Of a stretch of DNA of 64,000 nt, positions 35,213 to 47,289 are shown piece after piece (the stretch's first letter is position 1; the number at the start of each line of letters is the position of its first letter). A program made the translations under genes and the position numbers. The DNA is from Flaccisagitta enflata (Eukaryota > Chaetognatha > Sagittoidea > Aphragmophora), in assembly GCA_965153355.1 (NCBI GenBank), contig OZ231127.1, forward strand, positions 87,234,001 to 87,298,000, given 5' to 3'. Under the pieces are notes generated by a model that searched no databases, was not told the DNA's origin, and saw nothing but the letters and a program-made list of their open reading frames with translations.

Positions 35213-35254
35213 CGCGATATAAAGGTCATGACAGCGGTAAGAGAGCCTCTAACA
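35201..35254 (-). repeat. 54-bp direct repeat, right copy (possible 5' LTR remnant)
   Basis: Identical to 28088-28141. On the minus strand it begins TGTTAGAGG and after 54 nt passes abruptly into the Pro-rich start of the FLYWCH frame. Read as an LTR retroelement, this is the outer edge of a 5' LTR whose remainder, with the primer-binding site, has been deleted. Confidence 0.55.
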
Positions 35255-35499
35255 ATAAACTGACAGGTATAAAGCAACAAAAGCCAAAAGAAAACGAAAA
35301 AGGTGAGCTGATTGACAGACTAACCTTGCTACAGGAACTTACTGCATTTTTTTGTTTCATTTTTTCAAATCAAATCAACCACTGCTGAAGTCTTTTCTTA
35401 CTGGAGCGGAGAAAACCGAGGAGTGTGATGTTCCAGATCAAATGCCATTTCACTTTCACAATGAAATAAGTGAGCTGGGGTGTAGACTGTACAAATTAA

Positions 35500-35832
<333 letters not shown>

Positions 35833-36199
35833 CACACACACTCACGTGGTATCCAAAATGCCTGTTTTCACTCTTCCCAAATCGAGAAGGATGGCCAGAT
35901 AGAATCAATGGAATAAGATTAACCGATGGATGGACGAAGCCTCTGATAGTCCGCGAAAGAAGGAGAAAGCAGAAAAGGGAAATACTGAGTATATTATATC
36001 GAACCAACAACAACAGGGCGGTGATGCGCAATAAATCAAAGGGGAACATACAATGCTAATGGTAAAGGACAAGACTGAAGGACTTACAGTAGATATAGCA
36101 TGGCTTTTCCAAATTTGATCGAGACCGATCCTCTCAATGGACAGGGGCAGTAATGTTCAGTAATAACTTTCTTTCGGCCAATTAAAAAGAAACAAAAAA

Positions 36200-36321
36200 A
36201 CAAGGCCGGATACACGTTAAGACAGTCGCCGATGGTTGGGCAGGAGCCGTAATGCGAAAACCACTTGCAATTCGAGAAGTTAGGGACGGACGAACCGACC
36301 AACACGAGTCGCGAATAAAAA
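36200..36321 (+). mobile_element. Decayed HINE-like element
   Basis: ACAAGGCCGGATACACG start, AGTCGCCGATGGTTGGGCAG core and a remnant GAGTCGCGAATAAAAA at the end. The second hairpin arm is lost. Confidence 0.55.
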
Positions 36322-36558
36322 TTGCACTGATGTCCCAACGGATCCACGGATGGATCTACCGACAGACAGACACACCCTCTTAAGAGGTTTCTCACCCAGG
36401 AAAAGAAAAAAAAGAAACATACGGAAGAAAGGCAAAGGAGCCGAGAGGGAAGAAAGGAGGTCGAAGAAGCCAAGCAAAGAAAACAAGTAATGGGGGTTAC
36501 AATATTGTCGCGGACGGGTGGGCAGGTGCGGACATCCATCCTCCCCTTTCACACTTAA

Positions 36559-36807
<249 letters not shown>

Positions 36808-36849
36808 AAAAAACACACACTTTCTAACCAGAGCGTCACGGAAAGACCG

Positions 36850-37445
36850 ACGTCTGAACATAAAAATCTAGTTTCACGCGGTTGTTGTTGTTGTTGTTGC
36901 CCCAGCGTCCGCGTAAGCGGCAAGGTCAAAAATTACAGCGTATAGACGTAATCACACAACGAAAAGTTAGAGCGCGATATTGGCACCATGCAGATCGGTC
37001 CCAAGGATCTCGGACCAGCCGAGCGACGAGAGTCATTGGCACCAAGGGGGACGAGAAGCATGGATCTCGGCAAGCCGAGCATCGCGGTCGTGAGGACGAG
37101 TAGGAGATCTAGTCGTCTTCTTGAGTTAAGTTTCACGCGGTCAGTCTGTCTGTCGGTCCGTCCATCACACTTTGCTTTTTTGGCGCTCATGAGTGTTATT
37201 TGCATTAGAGCTCCTGCCCAAATGCTTGGTTAGCTTTTTTTATTACTGACTAAGTGCGTCCTGCATTTCTATAAGAGGATATTGTGTCTGTCTGTCGCCG
37301 TAAGCTGGTCGGTTTGTTGGTTCGTTCGTAACGCAAACGTTAAAACGCTTTCTCGAAACGGTCAATTTTATCGTCACTTTTCATTCATATCACCTCTCAT
37401 GCCTTACCAAACTCATTTTCATTCTGTTTTCATTTATTCATTCGA
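36850..37445. other. No gene recognised; HINE-like scraps
   Basis: Contains a short GTTGTT run (36879-36898), two related words GATCTCGGACCAGCCGAG and GATCTCGGCAAGCCGAG, and GTCTGTCTGTCGGTCCGTCC pieces near 37140 and 37285 that resemble HINE-like tandem blocks. Confidence 0.45.
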
Positions 37446-37447
37446 TA

Positions 37448-37552
37448 ATTCATTCATTCATTCATTCATTCATTCATTCATTCATTCATTCATTCATCCA
37501 TTCATTCATCTATTCATTCATTCATTCATTCATTCATTCATTCATTCATTCA
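37448..37552. repeat. (TTCA)n array
   Basis: TTCA tetramers, a shorter version of the 11.2-kb array. Confidence 0.97.
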
Positions 37553-37559
37553 AAACGTT

Positions 37560-38455
37560 CCTTCACAAATTCTTAATCAAGCGAGGCGCAGTTATTGGCC
37601 ATAACTTGGCCTTGTTTTTCTACCCAACAGAGAGATTAAAGATTAAGAATGATGAACAAAATCTAATGATATGATTGAACGGTGCAGCATTCATAAATCA
37701 ATTTATTCTAAAAGTTAGGTGGCAAAATCATTGAAGACCATCAATAAGACAAACGGCTTCATGGAATTCTTTCTGATTTTACAAAAACACAAATGCGAAA
37801 ATAAAACTTTTGTATGCCATATTTCGATATATTGAAATATGCCCAGAAGGAAAAAAAAAGGTTTATGTTGAGATACGATCATATGGATGAATACAGAATT
37901 GGGACCGATTGTTAAGCTTCATTCCAATCAAACATTAGTAAACCCTTCAACCAGACGGACGGACATAACGGACATTTTCGGTCGCATTTACGCAAATGGA
38001 AAAAAAGCAAATGGTTATTTTCATTTAGATGGTGTCACAGACAAACAGGGAGAAATAGCGAGTTGAAATTCGACACACAGCTTCCTCATGTCAAATTCTC
38101 TCACCTTACTATGTTTCGTTTACTATGTTTCGTTCTGACCTAACATGAGTGACTCCTTCAATTAGATGGATGGACATGACAGACATGTACGCGACTGTAA
38201 AAAGGCAAATGGTCATTTTCATAAGAATGGTAAGACAAACAGGGAAAGGGGGAAATTTAGTACACAGCTTCTTTCACTCTACAAACGGACATGACAGTCA
38301 TTTTAGGTCGCATGGACGTGACTTTAAAAAATTCAATTACACCCCACTATACTGGATCCAAGAGTATCAGAAATCTAACTATAACAGATATGAATTTGTG
38401 GTTCCTTCATGTCATTTCCTTTTAATACCATAATTGCAATAATGGAAATCCACAT
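37560..38455. other. No gene recognised
   Basis: AT-rich DNA with loosely repeated phrases ('gacatgacagacat', 'agacaaacagggaaa') in three or four degenerate units between 37950 and 38340. Confidence 0.5.
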
Positions 38456-38469
38456 ACCAGTAATGGCGG

Positions 38470-39541
38470 CTGTCGCTGTGAGGAAAAAAGTTGAGTGTGA
38501 GATAGGTCATTTATTCATGGTGTTAGGTTTGGTCAACATTGTGTAGGCCGGCAGGGGTGATTGGGTGGTTGAGTGAGATAGGTCATTTATCTGGGGGTGT
38601 TAGGTTTGGCCGCACAGGTAGGCCGGCAGGTGATTGGGGTATGAGGACAGGTCATTTATCTGGTGTGTTAGGTTTTGGCCGCATTGTGGCCGGGCAGGGT
38701 TGATTGGGGTGGTTGGAGTGGAGATAGGTCATTTATCTGCGGGTGTTAGGTTTTGGCCGCATTGTGTAGGCCGGCAGGGTGGTTGGGTGCTGGAGTGAGA
38801 TAGGTCATTTATTCTGGGTGTTAGGTTTTGGGCGCATTGTGTAGGCCTAGCAGGGGTGATTGGGGTGGTTGGAGTGGAGATAGGTCATTTATCTGCGGGT
38901 GTTAGGTTTTGGCCGCATTGTGTAGGCCGGCAGGGGTGATTGGGGTGGTTGGAGTGGAGATAGGTCATTTATCTGCGGGTGTTAGGTTTTGGCCGCATTG
39001 TGTAGGCCGGCAGGGGTGATTGGGGTGGTTGGAGTGGAGATAGGTCATTTATCTGCGGGTGTTAGGTTTTGGCCGCATTGTGTAGGCCGGCAGGGGTGAT
39101 TGGGGTGGTTGGAGTGGAGATAGGTCATTTATCTGCGGGTGTTAGGTTTTTGCCGCATTGTGTAGGCCGGCAGGGTGGATTAAAAGCTGGAGATTGGTCA
39201 TTTATCTGCGGGTGTTAGGTTTTGGCTGCATTGTGTAGGCCAGCGGGGGTGATTAGGGTAGTTGGAGTGGAGGTCATTTATCTGCGGGTGATAGGTTTTG
39301 GTTTGATTGTGAGGCCGGTGGGAGATTGGGGTGGTTGGAGTGGAGATAGGTCATTTATCTGCGGGTGTTAGGTTTTGGCCGCATTGTGTAGGCCGTGTGG
39401 GGTGATTGGGGTGGTTGGAGTGGAGATAGGTCATCATTTATCTGCGGGTGTTAGGTTTTGGCTTACTGTAGGCCGTAGGGAAGATTGGGGTGGCTGGAGT
39501 GGAGATAGGTCATTTATCTGCGGGTGTTAGGTTTTGGCCGC

Positions 39542-39596
<55 letters not shown>

Positions 39597-41242
39597 GTTT
39601 GTGTAAGTTTGTGTGTGTGTGTCGTAAAACTGTATCTAGTGGATTAGTTTCATGACAAATACTTTTTTCACAGGTGGATGATCGTGTTAATGAGTGGAGA
39701 TAGGTCATTTATCTGCGGGTGTTAGGTTTTGGCCGCATTGTGTAGGCCGGCAGGGGTGATTGGGGTGGTTGGAGTGGAGATAGGTCATTTATCTGCGGGT
39801 GTTAGGTTTTGGTCATGACAGGTAGGCCGGCAGGGTGATTGGGGTATGGAGTGAGATAGTAGGTCATTTATCCTGGGTGTTAGGTTTTGGCCGCATTGTG
39901 TAGGCCGGCAGGGGTGATTGGGGTGGTTGGAGGGAGATAGGTCATTTATCTGCGGGTGTTAGGTTTTGGCCGCATTGTGTAGGCCGGCAGGGGTGATTGG
40001 GGTGGTTGGAGTGGAGATAGGTCATTTATCGGGTGTAGGTTTTGGCCGCATTGTGTATGCAGGGGTGATTGGGGTGGTTGGGTGGAGATAGGTCATTATC
40101 TATATGTTAGGTTTTGGCCGTGATTGTGAGGCGGCAGGGGTGATTGGGGTGTTGGAGTGGAGATAGGTCATTTATCTGCGGGTGTTAGGTTTTGGCCGCA
40201 TTGTGTAGGCCGGCAGGGGTGATTGGGGTGGTTGGAGTGGAGATAGGTCATTTATCTGCGGGTGTTAGGTTTTGGCCGCATTGTGTAGGCCGGCAGGGGT
40301 GCATTGTGGTAGGCCGGCAGATAGGTCATTTATCTGCGGGTGTTAGGTTTTGGCCGCATTGTGTAGGCCGGCAGGGGTGATTGGGGTGGTTGGAGTGGAG
40401 ATAGGTCATTTATCTGCGGGTGTTAGGTTTTGGCCGCATTGTGTAGGCCGGCAGGGGTGATTGGGGTGGTTGGAGTGGAGATAGGTCATTTATCTGCGGG
40501 TGTTAGGTTTTGGCCGCATTGTGTAGGCCGGCAGGGGTGATTGGGGTGGTTGGAGTGGAGATAGGTCATTTATCTGCGGGTGTTAGGTTTTGGCCGCATT
40601 GTGTAGGCCGGCAGGGGTGATTGGGGTGGTTGGAGTGGAGATAGGTCATTTATCTGCGGGTGTTAGGTTTTGGCCGCATTGTGTAGGCCGGCAGGGGTGA
40701 TTGGGGTGGTTGGAGTGGAGATAGGTCATTTATCTGCGGGTGTTAGGTTTTGGCCGCATTGTGTAGGCCGGCAGGGGTGATTGGGGTGGTTGGAGTGGAG
40801 ATAGGTCATTTATCTGCGGGTGTTAGGTTTTGGCCGCATTGTGTAGGCCGGCAGGGGTGATTGGGGTGGTTGGAGTGGAGATAGGTCATTTATCTGCGGG
40901 TGTTAGGTTTTGGCCGCATTGTGTAGGCCGGCAGGGGTGATTGGGGTGGTTGGAGTGGAGATAGGTCATTTATCTGCGGGTGTTAGGTTTTGGCCGCATT
41001 GTGTAGGCCGGCAGGGGTGATTGGGGTGGTTGGAGTGGAGATAGGTCATTTATCTGCGGGTGTTAGGTTTTGGCCGCATTGTGTAGGCCGGCAGGGGTGA
41101 TTGGGGTGGTTGGAGTGGAGATAGGTCATTTATCTGCGGGTGTTAGGTTTTGGCCGCATTGTGTAGGCCGGCAGGGGTGATTGGGGTGGTTGGAGTGGAG
41201 ATAGGTCATTTATCTGCGGGTGTTAGGTTTTGGCCGCATTGT
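38470..41242. repeat. 80-bp satellite array
   Basis: Tandem 80-bp units built from GTGTAGGCCGGCAGGGGTGA, TTGGGGTGGTTGGAGTGGAG, ATAGGTCATTTATCTGCGGG and TGTTAGGTTTTGGCCGCATT. From about 40340 to 41240 the copies are essentially identical. From 38470 to about 40180 many copies carry indels and partial deletions, interspersed with intact ones. The array is broken once by 39545-39690. Both-strand open frames here are by-products of the repeat. Confidence 0.97.
39545..39690. repeat. (TG)n plus unique insert within the satellite
   Basis: A TG run begins inside a satellite unit (after CGCATTG) and is followed by about 80 bp of non-satellite DNA before the array resumes. Confidence 0.9.
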
Positions 41243-41269
41243 GGGGGCGAGCCCTCTGTCAACTCTACA

Positions 41270-41446
41270 ATGGCGACAACTGACAGCGACAATTGCGGTG
41301 GAAGATCTCTTCCTATATGCATTTTAGAAGAACAGTCAGTGAGACATCTTAAACTGTCCACCTCGCCACACCCAATCGGTCCCATCGTATCAACGGAATT
41401 ATCCACTGGGCGTAGCAGCCTTCCTCTCGGCTCACCCTTTGTTTGA
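41270..41446 (+). CDS. Possible short ORF or first exon at a GC-rich edge (weak)
   Basis: ATG in good context (ACAATGG) opens a 58-codon frame just outside the satellite; its reading starts MATTDSDNCGGRSLPICILE and has no known domain. The stretch 41240-41520 is GC-rich relative to its surroundings and could be a promoter/first-exon region. The opposite strand is also open over the same interval (ATG near 41513), so the strand is not secure. Confidence 0.25.
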   Translation: MATTDSDNCGGRSLPICILEEQSVRHLKLSTSPHPIGPIVSTELSTGRSSLPLGSPFV

Positions 41447-41705
41447 CATGACCCCGCCCCCGGCGCCGCCTCTGCAGCGTTGTCGCCATGGCCGCCGCCG
41501 GACGAACTCATGCAGTTTGGCCGAAGGAGTAAAGAGAGGAATGTAGCATGGGAAGAGACATGCTGGACAGGACAAATCTGTCTACAAACACTAACTACAC
41601 ATGGACGCAAAGTACAGTGTGATGAGGCGCCAAAGGTTTTAGCAACCCCCCTACAGCCAATTTGGCTGAATGAAAATTATTTTTGAAAGTTGTTTTGAGT
41701 GACTA

Positions 41706-41893
41706 AGGGGAATATAAATGGCGTCATAAGAGGAAATTTTGATATTGTACCTAGAATCTTGAAATTTACCACTTTTTGCTCTATCTTCTTATTTTTTAAG
41801 AATGTATATTTTTTTAGTAAAAGTGATAAATGGAATTTCAAGGTTTTAGTTACAATCTCAAAAATCGCTCTGATGACGCCATTTGTATCCCCC
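41706..41893. mobile_element. TIR MITE (188 bp)
   Basis: Ends AGGGGAATATAAATGGCGTCA and TGACGCCATTTGTATCCCCC form a terminal inverted repeat with TA on both sides (41704-41705, 41894-41895). Confidence 0.8.
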
Positions 41894-42074
41894 TAAATTA
41901 CTTAAAATGACTTTTAATAAAAACATTTATCTGGTCTTGCAAGCTCTCCGTTTATGCCCCTGCCCCTCCTTTCCGTAACTTTATTGAAACTCCAACTTGT
42001 ACTGCAATGTCACTGTGATAGTCATTCAGTAATGAGTTTTCTCTGTTTACCATTTTATTATTTGTTTATTAGTC

Positions 42075-42232
42075 TTTTTAGTCGCGTGCGCGCGACTCTA
42101 TGACCCACTCTGTCCGTCTGTCGGTCGGTCGGTCCGTCCATCCGTCTGTCGGTCGGTCCCACTTAGCTTTTTTAGCTTTTTCGCCGCTCCTGCCCACCCG
42201 CACGCGACTTCGGCTCGTGTATACAGCCTTGT
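42075..42232 (-). mobile_element. HINE-like element, AGTCGCGTGC subfamily
   Basis: Hairpin AGTCGCGTGCGCGCGACT at 42080-42097 (3' end), GTCGGTCGGTCC block, tag complement GCACGCGACT at 42200-42209, 5' end CCTTGT at 42227-42232. Confidence 0.7.
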
Positions 42233-43327
42233 TTCTTCAATCTTCATGATCTGTACGAATTTCAAGCTGGTAATATTGATTGATTTGTTGATTTATTAGT
42301 TTATATTCAAAGTATCAGTCATGTAAATTCATCTCCCTGTTATAAATTCCCCAGTATTTCCAAGTCTAGACGACATCTTTTATAAGAATGAGAATGCTGA
42401 GCCTCTCTCAACAAGCCCGATCGGGCAACTAGATGTGTCATCTGCGTGATATTAGAAGAGGCGTAACGCACAATGTAAAGATCAGTGGACTTGCACTTTG
42501 AGTGGGTGAAAAAAATAAAGTTCACCTAGAGGAACACAGTTTTTTTTAAAGAAAACTAGACCCTTGACCGCATCAGACAGCACTTTTTTTTTACCTTATT
42601 CTTCGCACATTACTACATAAAAAAAAATAAGAAGCCAAATATGTAAAATATGAAGGTTGGCAGTTGAACCTGCTCAAAACGCCGATTGTTTAAGCAAAAC
42701 ATGGCGTTCTTTACCATTTTAGAAAGCCAGAACACAGATGATCACGTTGCTGCAATCAGAGTTCAAAAAAGTTATCATTTAGTACATTTTTAGTTAGCCT
42801 ATTTGAAATACGTCTCTCTCTTTTTTGCAGGAAATTCGAATCTCCACTTTTTAAAGAATAGTTTCCACAGAGAAAACGCTTTGTTTGGCAAAGCTGAAAC
42901 TCTCTCAAAATAAGGTTCTGACCATGGCCTTTCAGCTTGTGTATAAATCAAGGCAGGTTTTGTTTTTGCAAAACTGTAGTAGTATGTAAAAGTTAAGCTA
43001 TCAATTTTGTAGTGCTGCTCTCTCTTTTCTTTCTGCTTTGTCATTGGTGCTTTGAAAACTGTTCTGTTTTCTGATTGGTTGAATTTGCCATTCTTCCTTT
43101 CTAAGCAGTTCGCTTCAACCAATCAGGTAAGCATTTTCATATTTTCATATTTTCTTGCCAATGAGAAGGCAGGAAAGAAGAAAAACAGATGAACAGAAGG
43201 CCTTGGCGATGAGCAGGCAAATCAATGTTTTTAAAAGTTTTTTAATCATTATTTTCTGATACTATCCCTCAAACAAATAACTTGAAAAGCATAAACTAAC
43301 CTCTTTATGCTACTACCTTCCATTTAA
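42233..43327. other. No gene recognised
   Basis: AT-rich DNA without strong repeats. A 107-codon minus-strand frame at 42799-43122 has no domain or splice support. Confidence 0.5.
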
Positions 43328-43527
43328 ACAAGGCCAGATACACGGCTACCCCAGTCGCGTGCGGGTGGGCAGGGGCCATAATTGAGGTCACTCCATCATT
43401 TGGGCAGGAGCAGTGACGCCAAAAACCGCAAAAACCCAAAAAAAGTAAAGTGTGACGGACGGACCGACCGACGGACGGACGGACGGACAAAGCGGGGTGT
43501 AGAGTCGCGTAGCACGCGACTAAAAAA
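43328..43527 (+). mobile_element. HINE-like element, AGTCGCGTGC subfamily, intact
   Basis: ACAAGGCCAGATACACGG start, tag AGTCGCGTGC at 43353-43362, core with CACTCCATCATTTGGGCAGG, GACCGACGGACGG block, hairpin AGTCGCGTAGCACGCGACT at 43503-43521. Confidence 0.75.
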
Positions 43528-43596
43528 AATTGTGTTAATACTCGCCTCCATTTAAATTCTATCAAAAGTCTAAGAAAACTAAAAGCGACTTTACAA

Positions 43597-43707
43597 TGTG
43601 TAACGGACCGACGGACGGACCAACGGACGGACGGACGGACCAACGGACGGACGGACAGACGGACGGACAGACCCTCTTATAGAGATGCGATGACGCATCT
43701 AAAAAAA
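43597..43707 (+). mobile_element. HINE-like 3' half, AGATGCG tag
   Basis: ACGGACCGACGG block, then CCTCTTATAG and hairpin AGATGCGATGACGCATCT (43683-43700), AAAAA. The stem differs from other subfamilies but pairs perfectly with itself. Confidence 0.6.
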
Positions 43708-43877
43708 GCAAAAAAACAACTGTGTCCATGAGAGAGAAAGTTTTTCAGATTCTATTTTATGGAAAACTCGGAGTGGTGTGCGTATTAACTAGTCAGTGAG
43801 GGTTCACAAGGCCCTCTTCCATTTATTTCAGTTTGGGTATAGTGAGGGATATTGTTCTTACAGCGTGTATATCCATC

Positions 43878-43962
43878 TTTTTAGGTGCGCCATAGCACCT
43901 CTATGACTAGCTCTGTCTGTCGGTTGGTCGGTCGGTCGGTCGGTTGGTCGGTCAGTTACGCT
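43878..43962 (-). mobile_element. HINE-like 3' half, AGGTGCGCCA tag
   Basis: TTTTTAGGTGCGCCATAGCACCT hairpin (43883-43900) followed by CTATGACTAGCTCTGTC and (GGTC)n. Confidence 0.6.
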
Positions 43963-44025
43963 CGAGTTAAATTCTCTAAAAGTAGCAAAAATCACTGGAA
44001 ATGATTCAGAAGTATGATATGATGT

Positions 44026-44516
44026 TTTTTCGGTGCGCCATAGCACCTATATAAGAGGCTCTGTCTGTACGTCCGTCCGTCCATCTGCATGCTCGAATGA
44101 AAAATCGCTAAAAATGTTTGAAATCATTTCATTCACTAAATTAATCAGCTACAGTTTGGTCTGATAGAGCTGGTGATAGGTCGAAAAGGTCTAGTAGAGC
44201 TGGGGATAGGTCTGATAGTGCTTGGGATAGGTCTGATAGAGCTCGGCAAAGGTCTGATAGAGCTTAGGATAGGTCTGATAGAGCTTAGGATAGGTCTGAT
44301 AGAGCTAGGGATAGGTCTGATAGAGCTCGGGATAGGTCTGGTAGAGCTGGTGATAGGTCTGATAGAGCTCAGGATAGGTCTGATAGAGCCAGGGATAGGT
44401 TTGATAGAGCTAGGGATAGGTCTAATGGAGCTATGGATAGGTCTGATGGAGCTAGGGTTAGGTCTAAGAATTAATAACGCCTGGCGCACCATCTTGGCCC
44501 GTGAATCCGGCCTTGT
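44026..44516 (-). mobile_element. HINE-like element, AGGTGCGCCA subfamily, enlarged by a minisatellite
   Basis: 3' hairpin GGTGCGCCATAGCACC at about 44032-44047, then GTCCGTCCGTCC. The 5' tag complement TGGCGCACC is at about 44482-44490 and the 5' end CCTTGT at 44511-44516. The middle is occupied by a 21-bp minisatellite (44157-44465). Confidence 0.65.
44157..44465. repeat. 21-bp minisatellite inside a HINE-like element
   Basis: About 14 units of GGTCTGATAGAGCTAGGGATA with scattered substitutions. Both strands are open because the unit is 21 bp. Confidence 0.95.
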
Positions 44517-45630
44517 TCTTAATATATTCATGGCATTTTATTTGAAACTGGTACTTGGATGAAAAAAATACAGCCCCTGGGATAGCCCTGTATCCACATG
44601 TAAAACTTGATTCAATTCTTTTAATTGTCATGATTTTAGATAAATAGTCATAAAAATCTTATTGCATTAGCAGTTTTATGATGTTACTAATCCTAGATCC
44701 CCTTCCGTTGCGGACCTAGTTTCTGTTCAGATTTTAGGTAGTTCTCTAAGTTCTGCGTAACTACTGTTTTCATACTTGCTTATGTTATGGAGTTTATTTG
44801 TTATCTAATACAATTTCACACTTCAATAAATATCTGACTTTTTCTTTTTAGTGGTGTTAATTGCATTACAAAGGTTTTATTGCATATGCTCTCTTACTGT
44901 CTGTCTGTCTGTCTGTCTATCTGTCTGTATCTCATCAAAGCCCATCAATTATAACCATGAGTACGACTTAGACTGAGGAAGTTACAGAGGTTTGTGGAGG
45001 GGGAACCTGCGAAAGATACACTAGATCTTGTCTAGACTTGAGATAATGAAGGTTAGCAAATTATGAAATAAATATTTCTTAAAGAAATTAATAGTATTTA
45101 AAAAACACATTTGATACAAAAATGTTATTTTCATTACTTGGGTGTTATAAAATTATATTCACTTATTAAAATATAATATTTTGGCAGAGGAAGTGAAGCC
45201 AAAAAACAAATAGTAATATGTGAATTGACCAACCAACAGAGGGACATCGCCAGTTGTTGAGTCGCATGCATGCGACTAAAAATCCATCGCTATGATAATT
45301 AAATATGTTAGTTGGAAAAAAGTCGAATTACGTAATTCAACTTTTTGAAACATAGGGGAGAAATAAGTTTTTCATTTTTGATTTGTGGTCAATTTTAGAA
45401 AGTTGGGCCTTTTGGGGCTGGGATGATGCATTTTTTGATATTTTTCTCTTTCCAATGGCGCCAACCAGAGGTCTCTACAATAATTATTTTTCATGTTATG
45501 ATTTCTGAATCTTTTTTTTCATATTTTTGCATTAATTGATATTTTTTATTGATTGCAATTTTTGACCCTATGTAACAATAGGGAATAGTAAAGGTGTTAC
45601 ACAAATTGACTCCAACTTTGATATTTTAAT
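44517..45630. other. Mostly unique AT-rich DNA with one HINE-like 3' end
   Basis: At about 45185-45283 a decayed HINE-like piece ends with hairpin AGTCGCATGCATGCGACT and AAAAA. No gene is recognised in the remainder. Confidence 0.5.
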
Positions 45631-45634
45631 CTGC

Positions 45635-45707
<73 letters not shown>

Positions 45708-45725
45708 ACACACACACACACACAC
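45635..45725. repeat. Compound (GA)n(CA)n microsatellite
   Basis: A GA run passing directly into CA; a second CA run lies at 45784-45812. Confidence 0.97.
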
Positions 45726-45783
45726 TGACACATTTTTATGTTTATGTACTACACTTACTTATTGAGTAAATATAAACCATTAT

Positions 45784-45814
<31 letters not shown>

Positions 45815-46120
45815 CAAGAGGAAAAAGAGACACAAACAGACAGAGATTGAATGACAAAAACAGACAGGCAGTCAACCAGATATCTTGAAATAAACACACA
45901 CAAGAGAACATGTATAGATAAAAAAGACTCCTATTTTCGACTTTTTTCCAGTCGGCGAGAGCTGCCTTTATTGGTTTTATGTTTGATTTTATTCTATTTC
46001 AATTATACTTGGCCCCATTACCTCAAGTCGACGTAATCTACCGTACCAAGGTAAGGGAAATTTGATCGACGATCGATATCTCTGTCATGGTTGAGATGGG
46101 TCGTTGGCATGATTTTCGCT

Positions 46121-46124
<4 letters not shown>

Positions 46125-46164
<40 letters not shown>

Positions 46165-46165
46165 T
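46125..46165. repeat. (TC)n microsatellite
   Basis: A run of CT dinucleotides. Confidence 0.96.
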
Positions 46166-46169
46166 TCTC

Positions 46170-47289
46170 TTTCTTCGAAATTCATCCGAACTACATTCTG
46201 TCATTGCTAGTTTCCAGAGGTGGAAAGAAATTGGATGAATGAAAAGATAGTCAAAACTTAAGGTGACTTTTGTTCATTTTTCTTTCATTTGTCACAAGAA
46301 AATCACATAAATGACGAACAAAAGGCAGAGAGAAGAGAAGAATGCAATCGTCACTGTTAATTGCAGCTTCACAATTCAGCAAAATTCAGCAAAATTCACT
46401 AGGGCTTTACTGTGATGTTATGAGGATTCTCACGTAGCGCTGGCTGTCTGAATCGTGTATTCATCCGCGTTCACGCTTGTCGCTGAGCGTTAGAAATGTG
46501 CGCACGCTTTTGGGACAAGTGACAGTAAAATTGTTACTGTGTATCAACGGATGATCAAAAAATATCCACATTTGGGGGGAATGCCCCAAATTTTACGCCC
46601 TTTTCACTAGTTAATTCATTTTTTCATGATATTTAAGTGAAAATCGTGAAATCTGCTGTGTTCTGCGCAGGGACAGTCGGGGGACACGGCGTTAGAAATG
46701 TGCGCACACTTCGAGTAGGCTAACAACTACAGCAATAAATCAGCAACTAAACATCCGAGGCTCATGAAAATTGACATTAGTCATCTATTTAATGTACTCG
46801 ACAGGATGAAAGATGAAAAATGAGATATTTTCAATGTTGATGGGCTTCTAGAGCTGTTTGCAACAGACTATCTCGGATCTTGCGAAAAAAAACATGAAAA
46901 TCCGCGACCATGAAGTCATACTTAGCACTGGAATTGAGTGCAGTTACCGACCTCCGACTCCGCTCAAATTTTCAGAGGATCTCAGGGGGTTGTTGGAGAA
47001 CCAAGAGGAGTAATGAAACATTCAGAAACCACACTTTCTGTTTGCTTTTGCTTTCATTTTGCTCAATGGGACATTATCTGGACAAGCTAAATCAGGTTAA
47101 ATAGGCCCGTTTCTGACCCTAGGCACCCATTTTTTTTTTCAAAAAGATTTTTTTAGTTATGCGTTAGTGTGTTTAGTAACAAGAAAAACCGGTATCATGG
47201 CAGAGAAAACCATTTCGGAAACCTATTACGTGAATAATGTCACGGGAGTCGGACATTCACGATTTTCCCTCTTTTTGTGACCTTTGCCT
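46170..47289. other. No gene recognised
   Basis: AT-rich DNA. GCGTTAGAAATGTGCGCAC recurs at about 46485 and 46690 in the same orientation, so part of this stretch is a diverged local duplication. Confidence 0.45.

Noticed and set aside
40192-41446. Frames reading MAALCRPAGVIGVVGVEIGH and variants
   Set aside because: Translations of the 80-bp satellite. Only the part beyond 41243 was kept, as a weak candidate.
44145-44562. 128/129-codon frames on both strands
   Set aside because: Both come from the 21-bp minisatellite inside a HINE-like element.
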